Made by a program: the position numbers and the translations under genes. Shown piece after piece: positions 10,806-22,412 of a stretch of 64,000 bases of DNA (position 1 is its first letter; each line of letters begins with the position of its first letter). Origin of the DNA: Cyclaneusma minus (Eukaryota > Ascomycota > Leotiomycetes > Marthamycetales > Marthamycetaceae). The notes under the pieces are model-generated. The model was not told the DNA's origin. It worked only from the letters and a program-made list of their open reading frames with translations, and made no database searches. The stretch is from positions 310,001 through 374,000 of the forward strand of contig JAKZHN010000005.1 in the NCBI GenBank assembly GCA_037179335.1. Direction: 5' to 3'.

Positions 10806-12990
10806 ATGTCTTCTCACCGTCTTACGCCTCCGCTGCTCAGCCGGCTTCGAATTCCTTCATTCAATTCTCATTCTCAGTATCGACCGTTGGAGAATATGGA
10901 CGTCCCGCCGCCTGAGGGTCCGGTTGTTGAGAATTCTGGTGGCCATGTGTCTGGTATTCAGAAGTTTTTCAGGAGGGCGAGAGGGCAAATAGAGAGGCCT
11001 ATTCAGGAGGACGTTGACAGCAAAGTACCAGCGTATGCGGAAGAGTCAGTGATCTCGAATTCTGAATCGGGCGGCAGTTTGGGCGAGCAGGAGCAGATTC
11101 CAGGAACCGTCTTCGCTGTTGGTGGACGCACGAAATACTACGTGCCTATTGAAGGCTATGAGGGTCGGCATCGATGGGATCCGCATTTCGAATGGGATGA
11201 AAAGGAAGAGAGGAGGCTGGTACGAAAAGTAAGTTCAGAGAGAAGGCAAATCGTCGCATCACTCATCACTGTACCTGATAGTGACTGATATTTCGCAGCT
11301 TGATATCAAGATTTGCGCCTGGGTGTGCTTTCTCTTCTTCGCCCTCCAACTCGACCGTGGGAACATATCCCAAGCACTCAGCGACAACATGCTTGATGAT
11401 CTCGGCATCAGCACCAACGAATACAACTACGGCATGACCATATTCTACGTTTCCTTCCTCGTCGCCGAACTCCCCTCCCAACTAATCAGCAAGAAAATCG
11501 GTCCCGACAACTGGATCCCCATCCAAATGATCACCTGGTCCGTCGTCGCTTGTTGCCAAGCCAAACTCACCGGAAAATCAACCTTCTATCTCACAAGATG
11601 TCTTCTTGGCCTGATCGAAGGTGGATTCATTCCGGACGTGGTGCTCTATCTCAGCTATTGGTATACGAGCAAGGAATTGCCGATACGATTGAGCTTTTTC
11701 TGGGGATCGTATATTTGCACGTATATTATTGGTGCTTTTATGGCTTATGGGATTTTGCATCTTGGTGGTGTTAGTGGGTTGGAGGGATGGAGATGGCTCT
11801 TTGCGCTGGAGGGGTCGTTGACTGCGCTTATTGGAATTGCTACTTTCTTCTACATGCCGCCGTCACCGACGCAGACGGCTAGCTTCTTCAGGGGCAAAGA
11901 TGGCTGGTTTAGTGTTCGGGAAGAGAAGATCCTCGTGAATCGAATTCTCAGAGATGATCCTGGAAAGGTATGCAGTCTCTCATCTTCAGGTTTCATTGAG
12001 CGAGGAGTATTTGGCTTACACAGATTCAGGGAGACATGCACAACCGAGAAGGCCTAAGCCTAAGCCTCCTCTACAACGCCCTCCGCGACTACGACATGTG
12101 GCCCATCTACTTCCTCGGTCTAATCTGGGGCGTTGCGCCAGCAGCCGTAGGCTCCTATCTCACCCTAATCATCAAATCGCTAGGTTTCGACACTTTCCAA
12201 ACCAATCTCCTTACCATCCCATCCTACGTTCTTTTCCTACTGCAGCTTATTCTCTGTACGTGGGTGTCGGAGAAAGTGAACAATCGGTTCTTGATTGTGC
12301 TGTATACGCAAGTTTTCATGTTGCCGATTATGATAGCGCTGGAGGTTTTGCCGGATGGTGCTAGTGATTGGTCGCGATATGTGTTGACGATGCTGGCGGT
12401 GGGGTATCCGTATACGCATGCTATTCTGGGTATGTTTCCGGCGTATAACCACAGTTGATTAGTCTGGGCAACCTGCTAATGATGGTGCAGTGGGACTGAC
12501 GAGCCGCAATGCTGGATCTGTACGGACGCGGACTGTCGGATCTGCTATATACAACATGGCCGTCCAGGCCAGCAGCATCATCTCTGTCAACGTAAGAACC
12601 TTTTCCCCGAAAACAACTTTGACCCCCTAGAGTCCGAGGGATTCTGACAAAGTCCCACAGATCTACCGCAGCGACGACAAGCCATACTACCGAAAAGGCA
12701 ACAAAATCCTCCTCGCCTTCATCGCACTCAGCTTCGTCTGGATCTTCTTTTGCAAATTCTACTATGTTCGGCGCAACGCAAAAAGGGAAAAAATCTGGAA
12801 TGCGATGAGCCAGGAGGAGAAAGATGCTTATTTGGAGAATACGACTGATGTTGGGAATAAGAGGTATGTTTCTGCCTTATTTTCGAGTCTTGGATCCTCC
12901 ATGGTCTCAGATGTCTCGATGATTGAGAATGAGTATGCTGAATTGCTGACTTTGGGCTTGTATAGACTTGATTTCCGTTTTGCACATTAG
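10806..12990 (+). CDS. MFS permease, Dal5/allantoate-type anion:cation symporter family
   Basis: This plasma-membrane transporter is probably for an organic anion such as allantoate, ureidosuccinate or a related carboxylate; the exact substrate cannot be read. Six exons: 10806-11228, 11299-11967, 12030-12429, 12491-12591, 12661-12863 and 12966-12990 (606 aa), with 61-102 bp introns and consistent phases. Family signatures are LQLDRGNISQALSDNM in TM1, GFIPDVVLYLSYWYTSKE near TM4, the loop motif DDPGKGDMHNRE split by intron 2, SRNAGSVRTRTV in the late TM region, and the terminal NKRLDFRFAH. The hydrophilic N-terminus is long (about 150 aa), so the ATG at 10896 is an alternative start. The neighbours suggest no pathway. 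Confidence 0.88.
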
Positions 12991-15057
12991 ACTACTCGTT
13001 GGACGATGACGAATGAATGGTGTTTTTGGGGTTTGCATTTGGGATCTGGCGTTGGAGCGTGAGTGCTGGGATGATAGATTTGGCAGCTATGGCAGAGATG
13101 GCCGTGACGATCTGTTTCGAAATCTGATCAAGGCTGTCGAAGACACCACTTTGGGGCTTTGGGTATCATCTGACATCACTGTCACACTGTCACTCAATCT
13201 GTCGCCATCACGGGGATATAGTAACACTAGTGAATATACCCGGAATTTGTAATGCCGTTGAACGTGTTACACGCTCGAGTTCTGGAAATGACAGGCGGTT
13301 CACAAATCTCCCGCACACTCGTACTCTCATTCGAAGTCGTCTACTGGTCTTCGAAGACAAGAGTCAAAAGGCCGTAAAGACAACTTGAACGACGCCGAAT
13401 CACGCGAACCTGTCATGTAAATGTATAAATCATAAATGTTGTCATCGACCCAGACCCTCGAAAGGGATCCCAGAGTTGCAACTATATATGAATTGTATTC
13501 TTAGAACTCAGCCTCTCACACACCCCCATCGATCTCGCGCCCAGCCCGGCTCCGGCGCCGCACACACGGGAGCTTACGTCGCCATGCACAGCGACGTCAG
13601 AATGCACGATGAGCACATCCCGGGCCTTCGAAAGCTTATCGTTTCCTCGTTACCGGTGTGGCAGTTTTAGGCTATCGCTGTCATTCTCGTCTGTCCAAAG
13701 TTTGAGTATTTGGAAGACGGGAGAGCTTGTTAGAAAATCTTGCAAAGTCTGAGTTCAGAAGCTCGCGATCCTATATGGATGTCCAGATGCCTGGACTTCA
13801 ATGTGACTTGGAATTCTGGACTTGGGGTCCCTGCTGAAGTCAAAGTTGTTACATGTAGTTGACGTTACATGACAAGACGAGCAAGTTCAGACGGACGCCA
13901 AATCAAGAGTTTGGTGACAGATGTTTAGGGTTTATATGACAGCTTGGCATCATCATGTTGTGAACTTGTGATTTCTGGGATATTAATGAGAATGAAGGAG
14001 TACGTATATGGTAACGGAGATTTTATGATTTATCATTTGGAACACGAATTATAATCTGGGAACGAGCTTCTAGAAGCGATTTAGAAAGTACCGCTTCGGG
14101 GATGGCTAATTTGTAGAACATCGGCAAGGCATCACCGTTGGCCCGTGTTTCCAGAAATAGACCCGGCTCGGCTGACTGAGGCGTGACGCACGCAGGGTCT
14201 ATAATTCGGAGGATTCAATTCATGTTGGAAAAAGGCAATTGTACATGTAGTGCCGATGACGCTGGTGGCTCGTAAAAATGTCACGAAGCTTATCGCGGAA
14301 TATTGAAGTCTATGTAGTTTTTGGAATCATAGGTGCATTCATACCCCAACGACTTGATACAGAAATGACTGGGTAGCAAAATGTGTTTGTCTATACAATT
14401 CATCCGCGCCTGAGCCAGTGCCCGCGGTCTAGACCGAGGTGAGTATCCGACGTGAGTCGTACATGTATGTGATGTCCGATGTGATCGGGTGTGGGGTGGT
14501 TTGTGTGTGTGCTCGCCGCAGCGGATGAGGGCATTCGTCATGGGCCACGAGTTTCCTCGCATATAGGGCATCATGAGTAATGAAGCTTCTTGCTTCAAGC
14601 TCACCATGCAGCGAACATGCCGGTGCGATGCGTTCGCCCTGCATTTGCCAAGGTGTTTCTTTTGGAACAGCAATTTCTTGTTTCATGGTGCTGCTTATCG
14701 CACAGTTTCACACTTTCAGGTCATATACACCTTTGACCCCGCCCCAACATCCTCTTGATTCTGCCAAAATCACCTAGCCGTCGCTTCAATCTCCTAGCTT
14801 CAGTCTTTCACCAACGCCCAACGCTCGTTCAACCCGGTTTGTGAAAGGCTGGGAGTGAGAATAAGGATAATCATATTGCTTAATTCATCCGACGTGAGGT
14901 GGAAGGAACGAGGACCTTGTCAGCTTCACTCTCGACAAAAAGCATCCGCCGTTCCTGCATTTTCTCCCAGTTTTCACCACACATCATCCAGCACTTCCAC
15001 TAAAATAGTCTATTGCGACGACAACCGCCATAGCGCACCAAATACCCGACCGCGGCG
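12991..15057. other. Gene-free, about 2.1 kb
   Basis: I see no coding region, RNA gene or clear repeat. Scattered short open frames on both strands (for example 13476-13670 and 14290-14673) lack domains. The last few hundred bases before 15058 are pyrimidine-rich on the plus strand, as expected upstream of a fungal start codon. Confidence 0.5.
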
Positions 15058-16539
15058 ATGAATCCAAGGACATCTCATTACATCTCCACTCTACTTCCAC
15101 CAATGGAACCGCGACCCGAACAAATATCTGCCGCTACCGAGTCATCGAATTTCCAAACATCGACAGCTCCCAGAAGAGCAACTTCTCCCACGCAAACCTA
15201 CTCCTACATCGTCTCTCGCACCTTTCCACTAGATCCATCTCCTCCTCCGCAAGAACCTGAACCGCTGATCCGTCCCACCACATCCAGCTCAATTGCAACT
15301 TTCCACAGCATGGACTCCTCCGATGCTTCCTCGACCATTGAGCCGCTGACCTATACACCGGCACCACTACCCATCAATCCACTCTCTCTAAATCCTCCCA
15401 ATAAACCCCCAATTACCGCGGGACCAAATTCCACGGCAGCGGTCGAACCCAACCCACTGTCTCTAAATCCTCCTAGCCGACCGCTCTCCCAAAATCATCC
15501 CACCAAATCATCAGCGCCCATGGCACCTACAACCACCACCTCTGAACCCAATCCACCCCTCCCCCCACGTCCCCTCATCTCCTCCGTCGCAGCACCCCTA
15601 GCACCCCAATTCGTCCCACCCCGCCCCCTAACCTCCGGCTCCTCGTCTGGCACCTCATCCGGCACCTCATCTACCGCCACGGCCCCCCGCCCATCCCGCT
15701 TCATCGAAGGCGAGCCCCTCACCCTCCCCGACATCCTCCAACGTACCCCGTCCTCCAACTTCCCCCTCCTCTCCACCCTGCAAGAAAACGACGCCCAATC
15801 CCAACGTCTGCGCGCCTCGTCCCTTTCCTCCCATCCTCCTTCAGCCTCCCATTCCCGCCACCACTCCACCCCTTCCTCCCACCTAGACCACAGTAAATTT
15901 ACGCACACTCTCGGCCAAACGCTGCGCACGAGTTTTTATAGTTCGGATTCCTCGGGGGCCAGTTCGAGGAATTCGAGTACCACGGAAACGAGTCCGGTGT
16001 CTGCGTATACTTTGCCGAGTCCTGACATGGCAGACAACGAAGCAAACCAAGGACGCGATACCCGCGATGCGGCTAGTACATCAGCACGCACGTTTGGCAG
16101 TCGCGGCGTGCATGTTTTCGGCGCTGTGTCGTCTTCCGACAACAATGGTGATTCATCGTCAAATCAAACGAAAACCCGCTCTCGCGCATCATCCGGCTTG
16201 GGCTTGAGTCTGCCGAGTTTGAATGTGCATCTGCCGTCGTTGATATCGAAAGATTCTTTGGCCAAAGACTCTGCGAGCAATTCGCCGACGAGTGAGATGA
16301 AGGCAGGAGAGAGTAGTGGGAAAGAGGGGAAGGGGTTGAGGGGGAGAGCGAGGAGTACTAGTAATAGCATGGTGAGGCAGAGTTTGGATGCGGTGAAGAG
16401 TACGATTTCGGGGATCGAGGAGAGGTGGGAGAATAGGATGGAGAATCATCAGGGAATTGGGAGGGGGCGGTTGAGGGCGTTAACCGGGGGGAATGTGGCG
16501 GGTGGGAGGGGGAAGGTGGAGGTTTATCCGGGGACTTGA
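15058..16539 (+). CDS. Intrinsically disordered Ser/Pro-rich protein
   Basis: I do not recognise this 493-residue protein. It is one intron-free frame with strong codon bias against the other frames, which supports it as real. It is dominated by Ser, Pro, Thr and Asn. A short internal duplication NPLSLNPP occurs twice (about residues 100-150). The few ordered-looking parts are FIEGEPLTLPDILQRTP (about 216-232), FTHTLGQTLRTSFYSSD (about 280-296), a SLGLSLPSL-like patch, and a C-terminal basic helix with RQSLDAVKSTISGIEERW (about 445-462). There is no signal peptide or membrane segment. The second ATG, 15 codons in, is an alternative start. Regulatory or scaffold roles are possible but not shown. 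Confidence 0.65.
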   Translation: MNPRTSHYISTLLPPMEPRPEQISAATESSNFQTSTAPRRATSPTQTYSYIVSRTFPLDPSPPPQEPEPLIRPTTSSSIATFHSMDSSDASSTIEPLTYTPAPLPINPLSLNPPNKPPITAGPNSTAAVEPNPLSLNPPSRPLSQNHPTKSSAPMAPTTTTSEPNPPLPPRPLISSVAAPLAPQFVPPRPLTSGSSSGTSSGTSSTATAPRPSRFIEGEPLTLPDILQRTPSSNFPLLSTLQENDAQSQRLRASSLSSHPPSASHSRHHSTPSSHLDHSKFTHTLGQTLRTSFYSSDSSGASSRNSSTTETSPVSAYTLPSPDMADNEANQGRDTRDAASTSARTFGSRGVHVFGAVSSSDNNGDSSSNQTKTRSRASSGLGLSLPSLNVHLPSLISKDSLAKDSASNSPTSEMKAGESSGKEGKGLRGRARSTSNSMVRQSLDAVKSTISGIEERWENRMENHQGIGRGRLRALTGGNVAGGRGKVEVYPGT

Positions 16540-19348
16540 AGACGGTCGACGATTCTGAGGTGGATGTGGTTATGGACATGCTTGTGACGAAGCATGGCAA
16601 ATCACGATATTTATGAATATGATATGGAAATGATATGATATGGGACGGTTGCATTGCTACTCTGGCGCTTTCTTGGGTTTGGTTGCAAGCATGATGGGTA
16701 CCTTGCTAGCAATAGCCCAACGGCTGCTAGGGAGTCACGGGAGCTTAGGGCTGGCCGGTTGGCTCATGTTGCTCTCTCGTGCAGTCTATCAAAGGAATGA
16801 CAAACGAATTTATCACTCTGCCTTATGGATTCTCCAACAAGTCATCGCACTTCCGTGTTTCTCATGTCCGTCTTCCACAGCCATTCATAGCGCATGCTTA
16901 TGTTCTCGAGTTTCCTTGTCATCTGGCATTCGATTCAGGCTCATTTATACTCCCGACTCCGAGTCATTTTGCGATTTTCTGATCAGCAGTCATCAGCATC
17001 GAAGACCGAAGTGATTCTTTCTTTCCCTCTTCAATAGGTACTCGGTACGATATATGTCTGCAGCACGATTACAAATGCATGTATGATAATATATGTGATC
17101 CAAGCCTGTCCCTTGGCGCGGATCTTGGTATCAATTCCATTGATTGAATTGAATTTGTCGAGCAGGCTGGGCACATAGGCTGGGCAGGCTGGGCAGCATG
17201 CAACATCTCGGATCCTCGTGCACGTATTCGCACGGTCATCGGCCGTAGATCTCGTGTTTCGCCGACTTCAAGATCATGCTTGCATGTATGTGTTTTGAAT
17301 TATTGGGTATTTTGCTCCGAAGACCGAACCCGATATTGAACATACATGTATTTGAGATGGTTGAATCTTCAATATCGCTGTGAGGGAAGCCTCTACAAGG
17401 TAACAATGGGATGATGGGAGGGGGGAGAGTGGACATAGAGTGACACGGTTCTGCGGTTGGCTCCTATGTAGAGGTGAGAAAGATGGAAGATTGGACGGAT
17501 TTGAGATGCACGGTGAGATCTGGAGATGTTGAAAGATGTTTTCGATGGCGCGAGTGACTTCATGTTAGCACGCCTGTATGTTTCGGACATAGGTTCTTGT
17601 TTCAATGATCGACGGGCTGAGACAGTCGGCAGTCGGCGATTGGGAGCATGGAGGGGGCAGGCCCTGGGTGTTTTCCTTCTTTCGCTGACATAGAAGGCAG
17701 ATGGAAAGGCACATGATAGTGATACTTAGTTGCATAGGTCGATGTCTGAGATCTGGAGATTCTGGGGATCTGATGCTTTGATATCTATCACGTGGGGGAT
17801 CAGATGATCTGTGCATCTTGATTCCACGAAGTGAAACGTGTCGGACAGTCGGCGAGTAGAGGTATGGAGAAACATGGAGCGCTCAATGAATCGTACTTTC
17901 GATGATGATGGAAGGCGGACAGAAAGGCAGATATGTAGAAATCTTAGAATCTTCAGACATATCTGATGGTACCGACTTCAATCGCGTGGCAGCTGGGGTC
18001 CTGCAGAGAGCTTGTTTCGGAGGATTTGATCTGTGCAGCTAACACTCGATCGACAAACTGAAACAAGGTTGGCAGTCGGCGTCCCCGCGATGTATACTTT
18101 GTTTGGTGGGTGCTCCTTTTGACCCATGCACGTCACAAGTTTTGCTGAACGGGCATGCAGCTATAATCTGAGATCTATTCGCTATCGATATGATGCTTTC
18201 GCCTTTCCATATCTCATTCTCTCATGGCAGCCAGGGAATTCAGGGGACGTGGTGTATATCTCCTTCGATATACATGATAGTAGACCTTGTATATAGTAGC
18301 ACCTAACGACCCCTTTTCCCTCCTTTGCTGACGATGCATCTGAGATCTGTCGATACATATGATGTTTTTGATATCGCGTGGGAGACCAGGGAGTCTATTC
18401 GGGAGATCTGTGCAACGGAGTAAACATAGAGTCCCCACGATTAGCAGTCTCAAATATATGTACCCTGACTGACAAGAACCCTCTTTCGTGCATGTGCCCC
18501 TCAATACCAGAATTGAACCAAGTCATCTGAGGGCCATTTTATATATATTCTTCGACATAGCCTGAAAGCCACCTATGTAACTAGACCGAGAAAATCGGCA
18601 GTCGGAGTCAGAAGCCTTCACCCTTATTTTGGAAGTTTGGAGCCAGATCGACGCTGAACACGTTGGAAACTGAACATAGTCGAAACATGAAGTCCTGGGT
18701 TGTCGATATCGGGTGGCAGCCAGCGGGCCGACCGAGCGGGAGACTGGAGTGCAGGGGGCCTAGCTGCTAGTTCACGAGGCTAGTCACTTAGCGCGACTGG
18801 GGAGCGACTGGGGTGCAAGAGGGCGAAGCAAATGCTGACTGTATGATTACGAATTAGAAGTCATGGTATAGGGCGATCTGAGAGGGACGCGAGGAGGAGA
18901 GAAAGCTGGTGCCCCCTTTTTGCTTGCTGAATTGTTGAGTCCGGAGTCACTCGAGTGATGAGTCTGGGGTCCAGAGGCTCTTCCGTGGAGATTCCTCCGT
19001 GGAGGCTGAAAGATTCCGAGATCCGAACTTCAGGTTCTGAAAGCTCACAGCTGGTCTGCTCGAATATCTTTTCTAGATCGCTGGCGATGGCATGATGAAA
19101 TTTGGGTATATGGAGGTGGATTGCTCTACTACTGTATCTAGAATTGAAATGGGAATCTGTCTAAACATGGTACATTAACACATTAATACATTAGTAGAGT
19201 CCCCCCCAATCCGCGCTCCAGTTATGCAAAACATCCCAATCCATCTATGATCTCCAAAACAGATCAAACGCCCCAAAACACCATCCAAATGCAAAATCCA
19301 AATGCAACCAAACGACACAGTCCACTCAGACCCCACAACCCACTCCAG
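16540..19348. other. Gene-free, about 2.8 kb, with degenerate repeats
   Basis: No coding region is supported. It holds a short AGGCTGGGCA-type tandem near 17162-17200, a degenerate dispersed repeat at 17620-18720 (separate entry), and a short ACATTA triplication near 19171-19195 just past the stop codon of the DUF3533 gene. Confidence 0.5.
17620..18720. repeat. Degenerate direct repeats, roughly 215-260 bp period
   Basis: The phrase CAGTCGGCG or a one-base variant recurs at 17632, 17846, 18073 and 18599. It alternates with a second phrase, CTGAGATCT followed by TGATG..TTGATATC..CGTGG (about 17747, 18168 and 18339, weaker near 17960 and 18700). Order and spacing are kept, suggesting four or five old copies of one unit. 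No open frame runs through them. Confidence 0.45.
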
Positions 19349-20731
19349 TCAAACAGTCTCCCTTTTTGGCATCGTCTCGCTCACATTCTCGCACGACTCC
19401 GTCATGCCTCTGCGCATCGCAGATGGGGCTGGAGAATGCTCGTAGTCGATCGGGTGCAGCTCGTTGGCTTCCGCGCCATCCTCCTTGACGCGGATGTCAA
19501 CCTGGTTCTGGGCCTGAAGCGCCTTCTTGTTTCTTCTGTAGAAGCCCCAGACGATGAAAGCATGCGCGCAGATGTCCCAGGCGATGAGAATCGGCAGGGC
19601 GCGGTGTATCTCGTTGTTGCAGCCGCCGGACCACACTGACCAGAGAATGGTGATGGCTTCCTTGGCAGGTAGTGCGTAGCCCCAGCTGTAGAAGGCGGGC
19701 TGCAGCTCGAAGGGGTAGAAGGTGGATGTGACGTTGAAGATCATCCAGGTGAGGATGAAGAAGGGGAGTACGGCTGGTGGAGCCCAGGTGATGACACCGT
19801 AACAAATCGCGGCGTTGACGTGCATGAATAGCCAGAAGGTCATCCAGGTCTGGAAGAACTGAAGACCGCTGACGCCCCAGGACTCACGGAAGGCCCAGAT
19901 GTAACCGGTGGTGCAGAGGGAGGCGATGAGAGTGTAGAGGACGAAAAAGGTCTCGGCGGTACCGGCGATGCGTTTGAAAGTAGCCATCTTGTAAATACCG
20001 AACTTGTTGCAAAGGGCGTTGAAGATAGCGGCGCCGATGATCTGTTGGATGATGACCATGACGATGGCGAGGGTGTTGTAGAAGACGTCGTCACCCTGCG
20101 TGGTGGGCATGATATTGATTTGGGTCAAGGTGATCGGGTTCAAGAATGCCGTCAATGCGTCGGGGTCGGTCAGGTTCGCGTTTTCAACATCGTAGGTGGC
20201 GTTCAGCTGCCAGTAGGTCTTCGTTGTTGCTTGTCCGAGTGTTGTTATGCTTCCCACAACACTACCACCGTGGACACTGGGGTAGTAAATTCCGTTCGTA
20301 ATGTACGTGAGGGTCTCGCTGGAGTTGTAGGCATCAGCCGCTGATCCTCCTGCCAGGGCTGCTGCTAGGCGGTCTGAAGCACCGGACTCGACCACGACGG
20401 CGCCCCAGTAGTCACCTCTGCAAACGGCGTCTTGAGCATCTTGAATGGTAGGGAACTTGTCCGCGCCATAGAAATGAAAGGTGGGATAGCTGTCGGACTG
20501 GAGGAACTCATATCCTTGTTGCATTGCTTCACCAAGAACACCGCCATCGTAGTCAACCGCGAGGAGGTTCAGATTGTGTAGTCTCGTGCTGTCGCGGAAG
20601 AGGGAGCCGCAAAGGTAGGATAGATCGATGAGGAAGAGAAGGATGATGGCGAGGGCGGCGATGATGAGAAATCGAGTGAATGGCTTCTTCTTGCCTTCCC
20701 AGAAGGGATGTTGCCAGCTCAGACGAGCCAT
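19349..20731 (-). CDS. DUF3533 / SNG1-family membrane protein
   Basis: This 460-residue integral membrane protein belongs to the family of yeast Sng1, which confers nitrosoguanidine resistance and affects plasma-membrane lipid organisation. Architecture: a cytosolic N-terminus with HPFWEGKKKPF, one TM (FLIIAALAIILLFLIDLSYLCG fold), a long non-cytosolic domain with YGADKFPTIQDAQDAVCRGDYWGAVVV-type sequence and several Asn-glycosylation sites, then about five TMs in the C-terminal half, and a charged tail. This is the family's usual order and length. I start at the second ATG (20731). An upstream in-frame ATG at 20890 would add 53 residues that do not fit the family. The coding region is intron-free. 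Drug or stress resistance is inferred from the family only. Confidence 0.85.
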   Translation of the reverse strand: MARLSWQHPFWEGKKKPFTRFLIIAALAIILLFLIDLSYLCGSLFRDSTRLHNLNLLAVDYDGGVLGEAMQQGYEFLQSDSYPTFHFYGADKFPTIQDAQDAVCRGDYWGAVVVESGASDRLAAALAGGSAADAYNSSETLTYITNGIYYPSVHGGSVVGSITTLGQATTKTYWQLNATYDVENANLTDPDALTAFLNPITLTQINIMPTTQGDDVFYNTLAIVMVIIQQIIGAAIFNALCNKFGIYKMATFKRIAGTAETFFVLYTLIASLCTTGYIWAFRESWGVSGLQFFQTWMTFWLFMHVNAAICYGVITWAPPAVLPFFILTWMIFNVTSTFYPFELQPAFYSWGYALPAKEAITILWSVWSGGCNNEIHRALPILIAWDICAHAFIVWGFYRRNKKALQAQNQVDIRVKEDGAEANELHPIDYEHSPAPSAMRRGMTESCENVSETMPKRETV

Positions 20732-22412
20732 TGTGTGGACTGGTCGACTCGGTAGACCAAACTTGGTAACGAATGTGGTGCTCGGATAGAGAGAGTTACT
20801 CGAGGTAGAGACGAGGAGTTGCTGCTTCAAGGACTGCAGATAGGAAAGCAAGGCGATCGTACAACATAGGAAATTCGGCAAGCAAGACAATAAGTAGTCT
20901 ACATAGGAAAGTTGTGTAGTCGGCGTTCACGACAACAATTACCGACGGGCAAGGAGGGGCCAAGATAGAAGGTCGATGGAAGCTCCACCTCGCGGCAGTA
21001 GGGCTCCGCCAAGACAGTGAGAAAACGAGGGCCAAAGCGAAGCTTGGCTAATTGAAGCAAAGAGAAGGGCCGGCCATAGCCTACCAGGAGAACATATGAT
21101 GCAGCATTATCAGTTAGGCTGATCGGTCGTCGGCAGAAGCAGCTGGAGAAGGCCGCTGCGTGTGCTTTTTGCACGGCCGGTGGGTTCATGCGGGTAGGCA
21201 TCCATGTCGTCGGGAGGGGCCAGGAGGCCGAGGGACCACCTCGTCGGCGCTGCAACACCGTGTTTCGACTTGGCGAACCCCTCTCAGGCTGGCCAGGCTT
21301 CTTGAAACTTCACGAAGCATCGTCGGCCGTCAGCGAGGCTGCGCGCTCGAGTTGTTGGAAACAGGCGAGGTGGCGGCGAGCAGTCCGAGCAGTCCAAGGT
21401 CGTCGGACCTCTGCTTCCAGAGCGACACTCCCAGCAGTGCAATTTGGACGATTCAGGTCCAAGATGAGGAGCACGAAGGTCGGTGGAAACGTGATCGATA
21501 GAAGCTCGGGGAGCTCGAAGCACGCAAGGTTGGCAGGAAGAATCGCATCGACGTATTATTAGCAACTTCGGGTGATGGCTGCTGATGATGTTGATAAAGT
21601 CTTGACTGTCTTGGAGTCAACCGTGCAGGCTGGGCTCACGAACATCAAAATTCAATTGGAGCCGCCCAGCTTCAAATTTCGCGTGGCCCAAACGGCGGCC
21701 TGGAAGATGAGGCCGAGACGCCAAAATGGGACGGCGACATGCACGTGAGAGGGATCGACAAAGCAGCGATGATCAGCCAAAAAGCATGGAGTGAACATGA
21801 GCCAAGTCTGAATACGGTCCAGCTACAGTCTCCGAATAATTGTAATTATCCCAAATAACCAGAAATATTCCCAATGACTTGAAATATCCCAAATTACTTG
21901 GAATATTTCAAAGCACCTGGAATATTTCTAGTTACTGGACAGCAATGCCCGAAGTCAAAATGCTTTTCCATTCTTGTCAACTGCGCTCAGCTACGACCTG
22001 CACTAGGAGTGCTCTCAATTACTAGAAATATTCTCGATGATTCGAATACTTTTCAGTTACTTGGAATATTTCTGAACAGTTGGAATATTCCTGATTACTG
22101 GAAATATTCTCAATTACTGGGAATATTCCTAATTCTTCAAGGGGTCTAGGCGGCTCGGAAAGATCTGGACCTCAGTGGTGGGGCGGACGAGGCGTCGCAT
22201 GGAAATGACATCGACCCCGATATTATTGATGCCGTACGGGCATCACTACCACCAGGAACACTCGAACACCGCCAACCACTCAAGACTCCCAACACTCCAC
22301 GCCGCCTTGCCCCGACCTCGTCTTTCTTTGCTCGCCAGCCTTCACTGAAGCTTCGTTCGTCGGCCACTTGTCAGATGCATACGCTTCTTCGTTGAAACGG
22401 TTGCACATAGGC
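20732..22412. other. Intergenic, about 1.7 kb, containing a MITE relative
   Basis: This is the shared upstream region of the divergent DUF3533 and TBC genes. It contains the repeat at 21804-22141. The TBC frame stays open upstream of the chosen ATG to about 22330, so a short upstream exon of that gene could lie here. Nothing else is supported. Confidence 0.45.
21804..22141. repeat. Second dispersed copy of the AT-rich MITE, rearranged
   Basis: The left part (21804 onward) matches the 1958-2179 element from base 15 of its terminal repeat: AAGTCTGAATACGGT, then CTCCGAATAATTG, CAAATAACCAGAAATATT and TTACTTGGAATATTTCAAAG in the same order. After about 140 bp an unrelated stretch of about 75 bp interrupts (roughly 21939-22015). 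More 19-20 bp GGAATATTCC-type units follow up to 22141. The CAGTGGG end and TA duplication are missing, so the copy is truncated. Confidence 0.65.

Noticed and set aside
20731..20890. Longer N-terminus for the DUF3533 protein
   Set aside because: The 53 upstream residues do not resemble family N-termini, while the second ATG gives the expected start.
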